From: Candidatus Poribacteria bacterium | GTDB taxonomy: Bacteria > Poribacteria > WGA-4E > WGA-3G | DNA: 50,624 nt | Direction: 5' to 3' | NCBI GenBank assembly: GCA_026702755.1 | Contig: JAPPBX010000024.1 | Span: forward strand, 1 to 50,624 | Part shown: piece after piece, positions 35,098 to 43,475 of the stretch | How positions within the stretch are numbered: the stretch's first letter is position 1 | Layout of the letters: the number at the start of each line of letters is the position of its first letter | Program-made: the position numbers and the translations under genes | Notes under the pieces: generated by a model | Database searches by the model: none | Seen by the model: the letters and a program-made list of their open reading frames with translations, nothing else | Told to the model about the DNA's origin: nothing

Positions 35098-35424
35098 ATG
35101 GCAAGACCAAGCACGCGGAATCCCAATTACGATCAAGTGGAAAAATATAGGAACGATAGGGAAACCACTCTGTTAGCAACCATTCAAGAAAACTCGCAAT
35201 TGCCGAAAAAAGAACAACAGCGGTATCAACAGTTGTGGCGTAAGTGCGAAGATGAAACTCTAAGCGAAGATGAACTGACAGAATATCAGGCATTGCTTAG
35301 CCAATTAGAAGTCCAGAACCTGAAGCGCATCGAAGCACTCATCGCCTTAGCCGAGAGTAGAGGAAAAACTTTAGGTGAGATTACTACTGAACTGGGATTA
35401 AAAGAGGGAATTAATGCCTTCTGA
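35098..35424 (+). CDS. Hypothetical protein coupled to the HNH nuclease
   Basis: A 108-residue, charged, helical protein (QVEKYRNDRETTLL..., ALLSQLEVQNLKRIEALIALAESRGKTL) without a domain that I recognise. The next gene starts 11 bases before its stop, so the two are translationally coupled. The high Glu and Gln content and the small size would fit an accessory or antitoxin-like protein, but nothing in the sequence shows this. GAGGAAAACTC stands before the ATG. Confidence 0.7.
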   Translation: MARPSTRNPNYDQVEKYRNDRETTLLATIQENSQLPKKEQQRYQQLWRKCEDETLSEDELTEYQALLSQLEVQNLKRIEALIALAESRGKTLGEITTELGLKEGINAF

Positions 35425-35839
35425 GTCCATTCCTACTGCTTTACGCCGTCGTGTCCGAGAGCGGGCAAACGGGCTTTGCGAGTATTGCCGATCCTCTGAT
35501 AACATCAGCAACGCTTCCTTTCACTGTGATCACATCCTCCCACGAAATGCTGGTGGAAAAACCGAATTAGCCAATTTGGCATGGGCATGTCCATGGTGCA
35601 ACACGCATAAACACACTAAAACACACGCCCGCGATCCACAGACAGGCCGACAGGTACCGCTCTTTAACCCACGACTCAAAAAATGGGAACGGCATTTTCT
35701 GTGGAGCGAGAGCCTTCTTTATATTTTTGGACGCACGCAGATAGGTAGAGCTACGGTTGATGCTTTGAATATGAACCGTCCTGAACATGTTAATCGGAGG
35801 AGACTGTTGCAATTTACAAGAGAACACCCACCTACATAA
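35414..35839 (+). CDS. HNH endonuclease
   Basis: A 141-residue protein with a classical HNH domain: two zinc Cys pairs (CEYCR and CPWC) and the catalytic HCDHILPRNAGGKTELANLAWAC with the His-Asp-His and the later Asn, then NTHKHTKTHA. HNH proteins of this size act in DNA mobility, restriction or homing. It overlaps the upstream hypothetical gene by 11 bases. No methyltransferase is close. Function beyond nuclease is not determined. Confidence 0.9.
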   Translation: MPSESIPTALRRRVRERANGLCEYCRSSDNISNASFHCDHILPRNAGGKTELANLAWACPWCNTHKHTKTHARDPQTGRQVPLFNPRLKKWERHFLWSESLLYIFGRTQIGRATVDALNMNRPEHVNRRRLLQFTREHPPT

Positions 35840-35889
35840 GACATCAGAAAAAAAATAATACTATCACTCGAAAAAACAAGGAAAAGATT

Positions 35890-36921
35890 ATGAAAAACTA
35901 CACATTCATCCTTATACTCCTACTTGCCACCCCCGCCTGTGCAACCGCCGCAGACTATACTGACGACGCAATCCGAACCTTACTACCGTTCGACGCTATC
36001 CCTGCCATTACCGAACCACAATTTGTGTCAGCAAGTGAAGCAAAATTAGACGCGGATGCCCCCGTCATCGGCGTAACCTTCAACGATGAAAGCCACGCCT
36101 ATTCGCTCTATCTGCTAAATGGACACGAGATCGTCAACGACATTGTCGGTGGACAGAAAATTGCAACGACGTGGTGACCACTCTGCAAAACGGCTATCGT
36201 GTATAGTCGAGAACTTGACGGTAAGACTTATACTTTCGGGGTGAGTGGCAAGTTGTGGCGAGACGCATTGTTGATGTATGACCATCAGACGCGTTCCCTC
36301 TGGTCGCATATTACTGGAGAGGCGATACAGGGACCGCTCAAAGGCAAGCGGCTGAAGTCCCTCGCCTCCATGCCACAGATTGCGTGGAAAACATGGCAAT
36401 TCAACTATCCAGAGACGCGGGTATTATCTGTGCCCACCAGAATTGGCATGCAAGAGAGTAGAAGCCGGGATGTCTATGCGGACTACCACACCAGTCAGCG
36501 TGCCGGTGTAAGTGGGATGAAATACACTGACAACAGACTGCCGAATAAATCCCTCGTGATCGGCGTTCAGGTGCCAGGGAAGGACGGCACCACACAGTTC
36601 CGTGCCTATCCGTTGACCCATTTCGCCGAAACCGCTGTCATCAACGATACCCTTGGCGAGGTGCCGCTGTTGATTTTCCATGACAAAGCGTCGTTCGCAA
36701 CGGCAGTTTTTGTCCGGAAAGTTGGGGAGGACGTACGAACCTTCAATCTTCAAGACCAGCACTTCGTAGAGGACAATACGGGAACACGCTGGAATCTCAT
36801 TACAGGAGAGACGGCATCCGGTAAAGAGAAAGGCACGCGTTTGGAACGGCTGCCTGCTGTCAATATCTATTGGTTCGCGTGGGCGCGCTACTACCCTGAA
36901 ACGACAATTTACAGTCAATAA
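35890..36921 (+). CDS. DUF3179 protein, in-frame TGA at conserved Cys (candidate selenoprotein)
   Basis: One frame runs from ATG 35890 to TAA 36921 and is open except for TGA at codon 96 (36175-36177). The protein has a signal peptide (FILILLLATPACATA) and a DUF3179 domain: HEIVNDIVGGQKIATTW, TGA, PLCKTAIVYSRELDGKTYTFGVSGKL. In this family the motif is TWCPLCxTA, so TGA replaces the first Cys of a CxxC. Thirteen bases further on is a perfect seven-pair hairpin (36191-36209) with loop CGTGT; the loop lies 20 bases from the TGA and has G at its second position, meeting the bacterial SECIS description. About 248 codons remain intact after the TGA. A recent nonsense mutation in the Cys codon is the main alternative. 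Confidence 0.75.
36191..36209 (+). promoter_or_regulatory. Candidate bacterial SECIS hairpin
   Basis: CGGCTAT (36191-36197), loop CGTGT (36198-36202), ATAGTCG (36203-36209): seven pairs, one of them G-U. The loop begins 20 bases after the TGA. It overlaps coding sequence, as bacterial SECIS elements do. Confidence 0.6.
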
Positions 36922-37683
36922 TCAATCGTCCAATTCGACGATTTCGCCTGTCATATTGCGATGCATTGTCGGGCGGATGACTAACTCCGGGATGTTGCTC
37001 CGCTGCGGCAGTGTAGCGATAAGCAGTATCGCCGCTGAGGTCTCATTGACATCTACCATCATCGCGCGAGCGTCAGCACCCGGTGGAATTGGACGTTTGT
37101 CCAGAATTGGCGTTGCCACTTCACCGGGAACGACGACACTTGCCCGGATACCTGTGTTTCTTAAATCGGCGTTGAGAAACTCGGTGAAGTTGATAACCGC
37201 CGCCTTCGCCGCGCCGTAAGCGAAACCGCTAAATGGACCCGGCGTGACCGCCGCAAGCGACGAGATATTGATGATCGTTCCCGATTTCGCTTCCAGCATT
37301 GCTGGCACAACTGCTTTCGTACAGAAGAACGTGCCTATCAGATTAGAATCAATAACCAATCGCATCTCTTCAGGGGTCGTGTTGAGGAGCCGCCGATGAT
37401 GCGAACTGTGTCCAGCGTTGTTCACAAGCACATCAATCCGTCCGAACTTATCGAGCACATCGGCAGCCATCCGCTCGACCGTATCGTAGTCAGCCACATC
37501 AAGCGCGTAACTTGCGGCTTTTCCGCCTGCTGCTTCAACTTCGGCTTTAACATCTGTCAATTTCGATTCTGTTCTACCGATAATTACAACCGTCGCTCCC
37601 TCTTGTGCCATTTCGAGGGCAGCACCGCGACCAATACCGCTGCCCCCCCCTGTGATGATACAAACTTGTCCTTCTAAACGCAT
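36922..37683 (-). CDS. Short-chain dehydrogenase/reductase (SDR)
   Basis: A 253-residue classical SDR: cofactor motif TGGGSGIG (about 11-18), NNAG (about 88-91), catalytic Ser in INISSLAA and YGAAK (YxxxK). The NAD(P) specificity is not clear; an acidic residue at the end of beta2 is lacking (IIGRTESK), which fits NADP. It is convergent with the DUF3179 gene and their stop codons abut. The product is cytosolic; the substrate is unknown. The start codon is followed by RLEGQVCIITGG, typical. Confidence 0.94.
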   Translation of the reverse strand: MRLEGQVCIITGGGSGIGRGAALEMAQEGATVVIIGRTESKLTDVKAEVEAAGGKAASYALDVADYDTVERMAADVLDKFGRIDVLVNNAGHSSHHRRLLNTTPEEMRLVIDSNLIGTFFCTKAVVPAMLEAKSGTIINISSLAAVTPGPFSGFAYGAAKAAVINFTEFLNADLRNTGIRASVVVPGEVATPILDKRPIPPGADARAMMVDVNETSAAILLIATLPQRSNIPELVIRPTMHRNMTGEIVELDD

Positions 37684-37707
37684 TTTTACCTCCGACTGAT
37701 AAAGACT

Positions 37708-38376
37708 TCAATCGTTTTGTTCTGTGTCGCGTAGTTCTTGAATCCCCTTCAGAATGGTATCAAGATCAAGGTTATCCACCCATGCATGCCGATCAATGGA
37801 GTAATCACCTTTGCCACCCTTGTATTGGAAAATTTTATCCAAAAGTGCGCGCAATTCGGTATCTTTACATTGATCTACCTCTATATTCAGTTCTTGGATT
37901 TCGCGTACACGCATTGGGAGCACCTCCCGTAACCATATATATGGGTTTTCAAGACGAACGCGAAGCTGAAAATGATAATTTTTCGCCCTTTTAAGCATCC
38001 ACCTATCGGTTGTCAACAAAATATCGGCATCGGCATTTTCCGCACAAGCAATATGCAAGGCATCTAACGGCTTAAACCCGAACGACTCAAGCTGTGTACT
38101 TCTCAATTCCTCCATCGCCCCAACTGAAACATACTGATGTGCATTACGGAGCAGTTTCTTTATATCCTCGCGTTGCGTCAAATTAGGGTTTCTGTTGACC
38201 TCAAAAACTATTACCTCACTCGTAATCCAACGCCACTGTTGGATCTGAAGATAGTCAATAATTGTCTCAATAGCCGTGACTTCACGAAAAATCTGAGACT
38301 GCCTTTCATCATCATACAGACGACTGTAACAACAGGTATCAAGATAGATTTTCAGGCTTTGTAAGTAGGTCCGCAA
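37708..38376 (-). CDS. PIN-domain protein with a C-terminal extension
   Basis: A 222-residue protein. Residues 1-150 are a PIN-like ribonuclease domain: IYLDTCCYSRLYDD (first Asp), FEVNRNP (Glu), KPLDALHIACAE (central acidic pair) and ADILLTTDRWMLKRA (last Asp). The last 68 residues (MRVREIQELNIEVDQCK...) look like an independent small protein, possibly the antitoxin. At 37914 a good start exists: ATG with GGGAGG eight bases upstream (minus strand 37928-37923). So this is either a fused toxin-antitoxin, or two genes in one frame without a stop. The first start is TTG at 38376 with AGGAAGAG. Confidence 0.8.
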   Translation of the reverse strand: MRTYLQSLKIYLDTCCYSRLYDDERQSQIFREVTAIETIIDYLQIQQWRWITSEVIVFEVNRNPNLTQREDIKKLLRNAHQYVSVGAMEELRSTQLESFGFKPLDALHIACAENADADILLTTDRWMLKRAKNYHFQLRVRLENPYIWLREVLPMRVREIQELNIEVDQCKDTELRALLDKIFQYKGGKGDYSIDRHAWVDNLDLDTILKGIQELRDTEQND

Positions 38377-38498
38377 TTGCTCTTCCTATGCTGTGGAAGT
38401 TCACACCTTAAATTATGAAACCGCAGTATAAAAATATATCATATCAGGCTAACAAAAGGAAGGAAACCGTTCAAAGTTGGCCAAAAGCAGTTTATAAC

Positions 38499-39323
38499 CT
38501 ATTTTGGTAAAACGGGTTTCACTGCCGCCTTTACCTCTTTTGATAACGATTCCAGTTCATATTGTGCATCCGAGATTTTATCGCGATGTTCGTCAAAAGG
38601 GTATCCGCCCTTTCCAGTCTCATTGAAATAGACACTCAATTGGTAGCGCTGAAAGATGTTCATGCGCGGGTAATCCTCCGTCCATGGACTTGCATCGTGG
38701 AGCAGATTCGTCGAGAAGATCGCCACATCACCTGCCGCCATGGGCAGTGTAATTGAGGTGGGTGGATCATGCTTCACAGGTAGATTCGGCGGTGTCTGAA
38801 ACAGAGATTTATGACTGCCAGGGACGAGACAAAAACCGGTTCCGGGGGGTACATCTACGAGTGCAACCCACGTCGCGATGTGGCTACAATAGATATGTCC
38901 AGCGGCAGCCTGATAATCGTTGTGTGGATTGCGAAATCCCAGAGGGAATTTAAAGCCGCTATCATCACGATGAAAATGTTGCGGAGCATCGTGTTTCGTC
39001 ATCATCGTGAAATTGCAGTGAAACAGACGTGGGGCGTTCATTGTCAAACCCGCTACAACCCGCATAATATCAGGGTTCATCGCGAGATCTTCAAAGAGAC
39101 AATGCCCATATTGGATATGCCCAATGTGTGTTTTACAAGGCTCCTGCCGTCCACGGTCAAGCGGCGGGGGGATGTCGGCTTCATCAATCGTTAACCAATG
39201 CCGAAGCACCTTTAACATCTCCTCAATCTCGTCCTTCGGGACAACGTTCCGCAGAACGAGAAACCCGTGTAAGTCAAAGTACCACTTCTCCTTTTCCGTC
39301 AATGTGGAATGGATGGTATACAT
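38499..39323 (-). CDS. Phytanoyl-CoA dioxygenase (PhyH) family protein
   Basis: A 274-residue Fe(II)/2-oxoglutarate dioxygenase with the canonical triad: H118-R-D120 (PQHFHRDDSGF), the VPGSHKSLF landmark and the distal His in LLHDASPW, followed by an Arg in YPRMNIFQRYQ. This copy, unlike the two at 29628 and 30511, keeps the Asp and should be a hydroxylase. It faces away from the aldolase gene at 39506. The divergent spacer of 182 bases holds that gene's promoter. Confidence 0.92.
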   Translation of the reverse strand: MYTIHSTLTEKEKWYFDLHGFLVLRNVVPKDEIEEMLKVLRHWLTIDEADIPPPLDRGRQEPCKTHIGHIQYGHCLFEDLAMNPDIMRVVAGLTMNAPRLFHCNFTMMTKHDAPQHFHRDDSGFKFPLGFRNPHNDYQAAAGHIYCSHIATWVALVDVPPGTGFCLVPGSHKSLFQTPPNLPVKHDPPTSITLPMAAGDVAIFSTNLLHDASPWTEDYPRMNIFQRYQLSVYFNETGKGGYPFDEHRDKISDAQYELESLSKEVKAAVKPVLPK

Positions 39324-39437
39324 TAATTTTCTCTCTCCGCAGTTCCTGAATGTGTTGCCTGAATGTGTTGAAAGTACAGATTAGCAGAATTCCGCGAAAT
39401 TTTCAACATGTTGCTGCTGAAAATGATTTCAAAACTC

Positions 39438-39465
39438 TTGACAAAAATCTGGAAACACCTATAAT
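39438..39465 (+). promoter_or_regulatory. Sigma70-type promoter before the aldolase gene
   Basis: TTGACA (39438-39443), 16 bases, TATAAT (39460-39465), both perfect consensus. It stands 40 bases before the ATG at 39506 and should be strong; it probably drives the aldolase and the oxidoreductase gene after it. Confidence 0.8.
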
Positions 39466-39505
39466 AGACATCATAATCTGGTTGAACTTCAAGGAGGTTA
39501 TCCCA

Positions 39506-40168
39506 ATGTCCTTAAAACAACGCATCCACAATAAAGAAGCGATTAAGATCGCCGGTGTTCCCTTCGGCTGCACCCGTGACGAGATGGAAGCCGCTCTTAG
39601 CCAAGACGACTACGATTTAATCGGGACTGACCACCAGCATGGACCGGCGAACGAAGATACACTCGTCGAATATTGCAAGATGGCAAACGAATTCGGTATC
39701 GGTGTGCAACTTCGCATCAAACACACCCGTCACGCTTATCTCGTAGGTAACCTATTGGATCTCGGTCCGCTCGCAATTGTCGTGCCACAAGTCGAGAAAA
39801 TCGAAACGGTGGACGAGGCAATCGATGCGTTCTATTATCCGCAGAAAGGAAAACGGAGTTGGGGTCCCAGTAGTGGATACGGGATCGACCGCGGCATGGA
39901 CCGCCTTGAATACGCTGAGTGGTGGAATAACACCGGTATCCTTATCTTACAGATTGAGTCCGTTGATGCTGTCATCAACGTCCGAAAATTGGCGAAACCG
40001 GGCGTGGATATGGTAACTTTCGGCGAGAACGATTTGAATTTTAGCATAGAGTCATATCCGAGTTCTCCGTTTAAGAACCTTCAAGAGTGTATCGCCCACG
40101 TAGAAACTCAGTTGGCAGATACACACGTCAAAGTAGGTGCCGGAGCCTCGCCATCAGGAAATCTATAA
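39506..40168 (+). CDS. HpcH/HpaI aldolase family protein
   Basis: A 220-residue class II pyruvate aldolase-like enzyme. The conserved elements are LIGTDHQHGPAN (general base region; usual DxEHG), GVQLRIKHT, AIVVPQVEKIET, the substrate loop RSWGPSSGYG and metal ligands Glu in LQIESVDAV and Asp in FGENDLNFS. It is shorter than HpaI (about 260) and is most like the hydroxy-keto-acid aldolases of sugar acid degradation. The start at 39506 with AAGGAGG is clear; an upstream extension lacks homology. The next gene starts after 24 bases. The second motif, DHQHG, differs from the common DxEHG. Confidence 0.88.
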   Translation: MSLKQRIHNKEAIKIAGVPFGCTRDEMEAALSQDDYDLIGTDHQHGPANEDTLVEYCKMANEFGIGVQLRIKHTRHAYLVGNLLDLGPLAIVVPQVEKIETVDEAIDAFYYPQKGKRSWGPSSGYGIDRGMDRLEYAEWWNNTGILILQIESVDAVINVRKLAKPGVDMVTFGENDLNFSIESYPSSPFKNLQECIAHVETQLADTHVKVGAGASPSGNL

Positions 40169-40192
40169 AACTGGAACTTAAGGAGCATCATA

Positions 40193-41437
40193 ATGGCAAA
40201 ACGGATTAAAATCGGGATTATCGGATGCGGCATGATATCCGGTTCACATGTCAACGGGTATCTCGCACATCCGCAGCACGCCGAAATCGTCGCTGTCTGC
40301 GATACAGTGGATGCGAATGTAAAGCGTCGCCATGCAGAAGTCCTGTCAGGTGCAGCATCCCGCGCACAAGCCGCAACTGAGGAAGCAGAAAAGGCAGGGA
40401 CAGTAGAAGCACGCGAGGAATTGAAAGCAAACGCGGCACTCTGGGCAGAATATGCCGACAACGGTGTTAAAATCTTTAGCGACTACAATGAGATGATCAA
40501 AGAATGCGAATTAGATGCCGTCAGTCTTGCAACACCGCCGTTTGTCCATGAGGGTCCTACCGTTGCAGCTGCGCAAGCTGGAAAACACGTCTTCTGTGAA
40601 AAGCCGATGGCACGTACAGCAACAGAAGCAAGGAACATGCGTGACGCATGCGACGCGGCTGGCGTTAAACTCGCATATCAGAGCGGTGGCACATGCCTTG
40701 ACCCAACGAGTTATGCCATACGGGACTACATTACCTCTGGAAAACTCGGCGATGTTTATTACGGCAGACTCACGAGTTACCGCGTTCGCGGCAGACCGAA
40801 TGTCGATATGTTCGGTTTCGGCAGATGGTTCCTTAATTCCGCCTATAGCGGCGGTGGTACAGTATACGACACGGGTGTCTACGATATAAACCGTTCTATC
40901 TATCTACTCGGTTCTCCACAACCGGCAACAATCAGTGGAATTGCCTATCGTGGGATGCTCCCTGAATACACGGGTGAAGAAATCAACGACGTTGAGGAAC
41001 ATGTGTCTATCTTCGTCCGGTTCACCAACGGCATGTCCTTTACATACGAACACGGTTGGGCAGGCAATTTGGCAGAACATCCGCAAGGCATTTTCATCTT
41101 CGGCTCTCTGGGTTCGTTCAGCGGCAATAAACTCTTCCTTGAGAAAGGGAAATGGGATACCGACGATCAGGGTAACCGCAGACGTTATCAAAGCGACCTC
41201 GTTGAAACGGCGTTGGAGCTGCCAGATAACTCCTTCCCCGATAAGTTCCGGGATTTCCTTGATGCTTGTAACAGCGACGCGCAACCCGCCAGCAACGGGG
41301 ATGTCGGTTTGAAGGTTACAGAGATCATGAGCGGCTCGCTCTTGTCAGCGAAACTTGGACGCGAAATCAGCGTAGAAGAACTTTATGAGATAGAAGCACT
41401 CCGCACTGAGCCAACACCGGGTTGGCCGATTCCATAA
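40193..41437 (+). CDS. Gfo/Idh/MocA family oxidoreductase
   Basis: A 414-residue NAD(P)-dependent sugar or inositol dehydrogenase. The Rossmann motif is IGIIGCGMISGSH (about 6-18), the family motif EKPMARTATEA includes the conserved Lys, and the C-terminal domain follows with the GGGTVYDTGVYDINR segment (the catalytic DxGxH region reads DTGVYD). It is longer than average (about 350) because of an N-terminal insertion rich in Ala and Glu (about 46-84, HAEVLSGAASRAQAATEEAE). AGGAG precedes the ATG. It is likely in one operon with the aldolase. Confidence 0.92.
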   Translation: MAKRIKIGIIGCGMISGSHVNGYLAHPQHAEIVAVCDTVDANVKRRHAEVLSGAASRAQAATEEAEKAGTVEAREELKANAALWAEYADNGVKIFSDYNEMIKECELDAVSLATPPFVHEGPTVAAAQAGKHVFCEKPMARTATEARNMRDACDAAGVKLAYQSGGTCLDPTSYAIRDYITSGKLGDVYYGRLTSYRVRGRPNVDMFGFGRWFLNSAYSGGGTVYDTGVYDINRSIYLLGSPQPATISGIAYRGMLPEYTGEEINDVEEHVSIFVRFTNGMSFTYEHGWAGNLAEHPQGIFIFGSLGSFSGNKLFLEKGKWDTDDQGNRRRYQSDLVETALELPDNSFPDKFRDFLDACNSDAQPASNGDVGLKVTEIMSGSLLSAKLGREISVEELYEIEALRTEPTPGWPIP

Positions 41438-41460
41438 AGGCAGTCGCAACGAATTTAAGG

Positions 41461-41490
41461 TTGACAAACAGCCCATCAATCGGTTATCCT
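41461..41490 (+). promoter_or_regulatory. Possible promoter for the molybdenum hydroxylase operon
   Basis: TTGACA (41461-41466) is perfect; an 18-base spacer leads to TATCCT (41485-41490), a poor -10. It is the only candidate found before the start at 41570. Confidence 0.4.
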
Positions 41491-41569
41491 TTAATGTGTT
41501 GTTGGGCGTGCGGAAATAGTATTAGGTAGAAGGTATTATCTTGAAGGAACATGATATGGAGGATTAGAT

Positions 41570-42424
41570 TTGAACAGTTTTGAGTTTCATGAACCTACCA
41601 CCCTCGCGGAAGCCTCCCGCCTGTTTGCTGAAGAGCATTCACAGCTCCTTGCAGGCGGAACGGACCTCGTTATCGGGATGAAGGCACTTACCGAAACACC
41701 ACAGTCTGTGATTAGTTTACAGAAGATCCCGGGATTGGCGGGTATCACCACTGAAGCCGATAATAGTATCAGCATTGGTGCGATGACGAAGGTGCGGGAA
41801 ATTGAGATATCCGCAGATATTCAGCAACACCACACCGCGCTGGCGGAAGGTGCCGCAGAAATCGGCTCTATACAAATTCGGAATCTTGCAACTATCGGTG
41901 GAAACATCGCGCACGCTTCTCCTGCAGCGGATACAGTTGCGGGTTTGCTGGTTGCGGATGCACAGGTTGACATCGCAAGTACCGATGGCGAACGCACTGT
42001 ACCAATTGACGAACTTTTCACGGGACCGGGTCAGACCGTCTTAGCACCCGGTGAGATTATCACAAGTTTTCGTCTGCCAAGCCCCGCATCCGGTTCTCAC
42101 TATATTAAGCACAAAATCCGTGAAGTTATGGATTTGGCGTTTATCGGTGTCGCGGCCGCTATTAATCTGGACGGCGGAACAATCACAGATGCCCGAATTG
42201 GGCTTGCCGCTGTCGCCCCTACACCGATTCGCGCAACAGAAGCAGAGAATCTCCTAAATGGAAACGCACCTACCGCAGAACTTGTGAAACAAGCAGGCGA
42301 AGCGGCGGCAGCCGCATCCAGCCCTATATCTGATTTACGGTGCTCTGCTGAACATCGCAAGGAGATGGTCGATGTCCTTACAAGACGAACCATCCAGCAA
42401 GCCTTAGAAAGAGCAAGAGGATAA
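41570..42424 (+). CDS. Molybdenum hydroxylase FAD-binding (medium) subunit
   Basis: A 284-residue CoxM/XdhB-like flavoprotein that passes electrons from the Fe-S subunit to FAD. It has LLAGGTDLVIGMK (AGGT[DN] flavin motif), SIGAMTKVREIE, and the second motif ATIGGNIAHASPAAD. The start is TTG at 41570, supported by GGAGG at 41558-41562. The gene precedes the 2Fe-2S and Mo subunits in the order M-S-L, the CO dehydrogenase-type order. The substrate of the holoenzyme (purine, aldehyde, nicotinate or CO) is not clear. It is cytoplasmic and has no signal sequence. Confidence 0.93.
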   Translation: MNSFEFHEPTTLAEASRLFAEEHSQLLAGGTDLVIGMKALTETPQSVISLQKIPGLAGITTEADNSISIGAMTKVREIEISADIQQHHTALAEGAAEIGSIQIRNLATIGGNIAHASPAADTVAGLLVADAQVDIASTDGERTVPIDELFTGPGQTVLAPGEIITSFRLPSPASGSHYIKHKIREVMDLAFIGVAAAINLDGGTITDARIGLAAVAPTPIRATEAENLLNGNAPTAELVKQAGEAAAAASSPISDLRCSAEHRKEMVDVLTRRTIQQALERARG

Positions 42425-42493
42425 AGAAGCATTCATATCTGACGCGAGGACCGACGCTCATGCCTCGCATTGCATAAATCAAGGAAAGGAAAT

Positions 42494-42964
42494 ATGGCAA
42501 AACATCCTGTCAGTCTAAAGGTTAATGGAGACGAACACGATTTACTTATTGAACCGCGCAAAACCTTACTCGCTGTGCTTCGCGATACGATCGGTTTGAC
42601 AGGTACCAAAGAGGGATGTAGCACAGGCGATTGCGGTGCTTGCACTGTTATCGTTGATGGTAAAGCCGTCACATCCTGTATGGTACTTGGTGTCACCGCT
42701 TCTGGCAAAGAAATTACGACCATTGAAGGTCTCGCCAGTGATGGTGAACTCCATCCGGTCCAACAAGCATTTATTGACACGGGCGGTTATCAGTGCGGTT
42801 TCTGTACGCCGGGTTTTATCATGGCATCAAAGGCACTCTTAGATGAGAACCCCAATCGGAGCGAAGAGGAATTCAGACATGCGCTCGGTGGGAATATATG
42901 CCGTTGTACCGGATATACAAAAATTCTTGAAGCAATTTTGCAAGCGGCAGAAGAGATCCGCTAA
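42494..42964 (+). CDS. Molybdenum hydroxylase 2Fe-2S (small) subunit
   Basis: A 156-residue CoxS/XdhC-type iron-sulfur protein. The plant-type 2Fe-2S cluster uses KEGCSTGDCGACTVIVDG with the later CMV Cys; the second cluster uses QCGFCTPGFIMA and NICRCTGY. The start at 42494 with AAGGAAAGGA is preferred over an upstream ATG at 42470. It is separated from the catalytic subunit by a repeat and a small zinc-ribbon gene. Confidence 0.95.
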   Translation: MAKHPVSLKVNGDEHDLLIEPRKTLLAVLRDTIGLTGTKEGCSTGDCGACTVIVDGKAVTSCMVLGVTASGKEITTIEGLASDGELHPVQQAFIDTGGYQCGFCTPGFIMASKALLDENPNRSEEEFRHALGGNICRCTGYTKILEAILQAAEEIR

Positions 42965-42972
42965 ACTGTAAA

Positions 42973-43104
42973 ATAACTATCAGCCATCAGTCATCGGTAT
43001 TGAACCGCAAGCCCACACGTGGCTTGCGTCAAGAGGGCATAACTGAACCAGAAACCCTCTTCACTGATAGCCGAAGGTCTCCGAGTGCTGATAGCCAACG
43101 TTAG
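42973..43104. repeat. CAGTTATCAG-type inverted repeat, copy 6
   Basis: AACTATCAGCCATCAGTCAT on the left, and TTCACTGATAGCCGAAG and GTGCTGATAGCCAACG on the right. An additional palindrome (CAAGCCCACACGTGGCTTG) lies inside. It precedes the zinc-ribbon gene. Confidence 0.7.
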
Positions 43105-43113
43105 GAGAAAAAA

Positions 43114-43344
43114 ATGGCAAAGACGCATCGTGGAACAGGCATAAGACACCTCTATGTCGATCCAAATGGAACCGTCCACCAAGGCGAATATAATAACGGT
43201 CGTGGAACCTGTCCAGTTTGTGAACGCACCGGTGTGAAAGTGCTCTATGAACGAGAAGTTGGTGAGGAGACTGTGAAAGTCTGTAAAAGATGTAACACTG
43301 CTATCGGACGCGGTAAACTCCACCACCTCGTTGCAAGTGCATAA
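43114..43344 (+). CDS. Small zinc-ribbon protein within the molybdenum hydroxylase operon
   Basis: A 76-residue protein with two CxxC knuckles (TCPVCERTG and VCKRCNTAIGR) separated by 24 residues, an evident zinc ribbon. The N-terminus MAKTHRGTGIRHLYVDPNGTV is basic and the C-terminus ends HHLVASA. AGGAG precedes the ATG. I know no such member of the operon family. It may be an RNA- or DNA-binding protein unrelated to the enzyme, or an accessory factor. It lies between the small and large subunit genes, with an inverted repeat on each side, which could mark an insertion. Confidence 0.8.
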   Translation: MAKTHRGTGIRHLYVDPNGTVHQGEYNNGRGTCPVCERTGVKVLYEREVGEETVKVCKRCNTAIGRGKLHHLVASA

Positions 43345-43346
43345 TA

Positions 43347-43457
43347 GTTATCGGCGGTCAGCAGTCAGCAGTTAGCATTCAGCAAGAGAATTGCCTCGCG
43401 GTGAGAGTTCACCAGAAACTTCTTTGCTGATGACTAATAGCCGACAGCCGACAGCCA
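43347..43457. repeat. CAGTTATCAG-type inverted repeat, copy 7
   Basis: ATAGTTATCGGCGGTCAGCA and GTCAGCAGTTAGC on the left; GCTGATGACTAATAGCCGAC on the right. The middle contains CCTCGCGGTGAGAGTT, shared with copy 4. It separates the zinc-ribbon and catalytic subunit genes. Confidence 0.75.
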
Positions 43458-43475
43458 TGAAAAAAGGAGATCGAG

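Noticed and set aside
36175-36177. TGA read as tryptophan (alternative genetic code)
   Set aside because: Many genes in the window end with TGA, and the DUF3179 position is a conserved Cys next to a regular TGG-coded Trp, so recoding as Trp does not fit.
39350-39505. Upstream extension of the HpcH/HpaI aldolase
   Set aside because: The extension covers a perfect sigma70 promoter; the ATG at 39506 with AAGGAGG gives the normal N-terminus.
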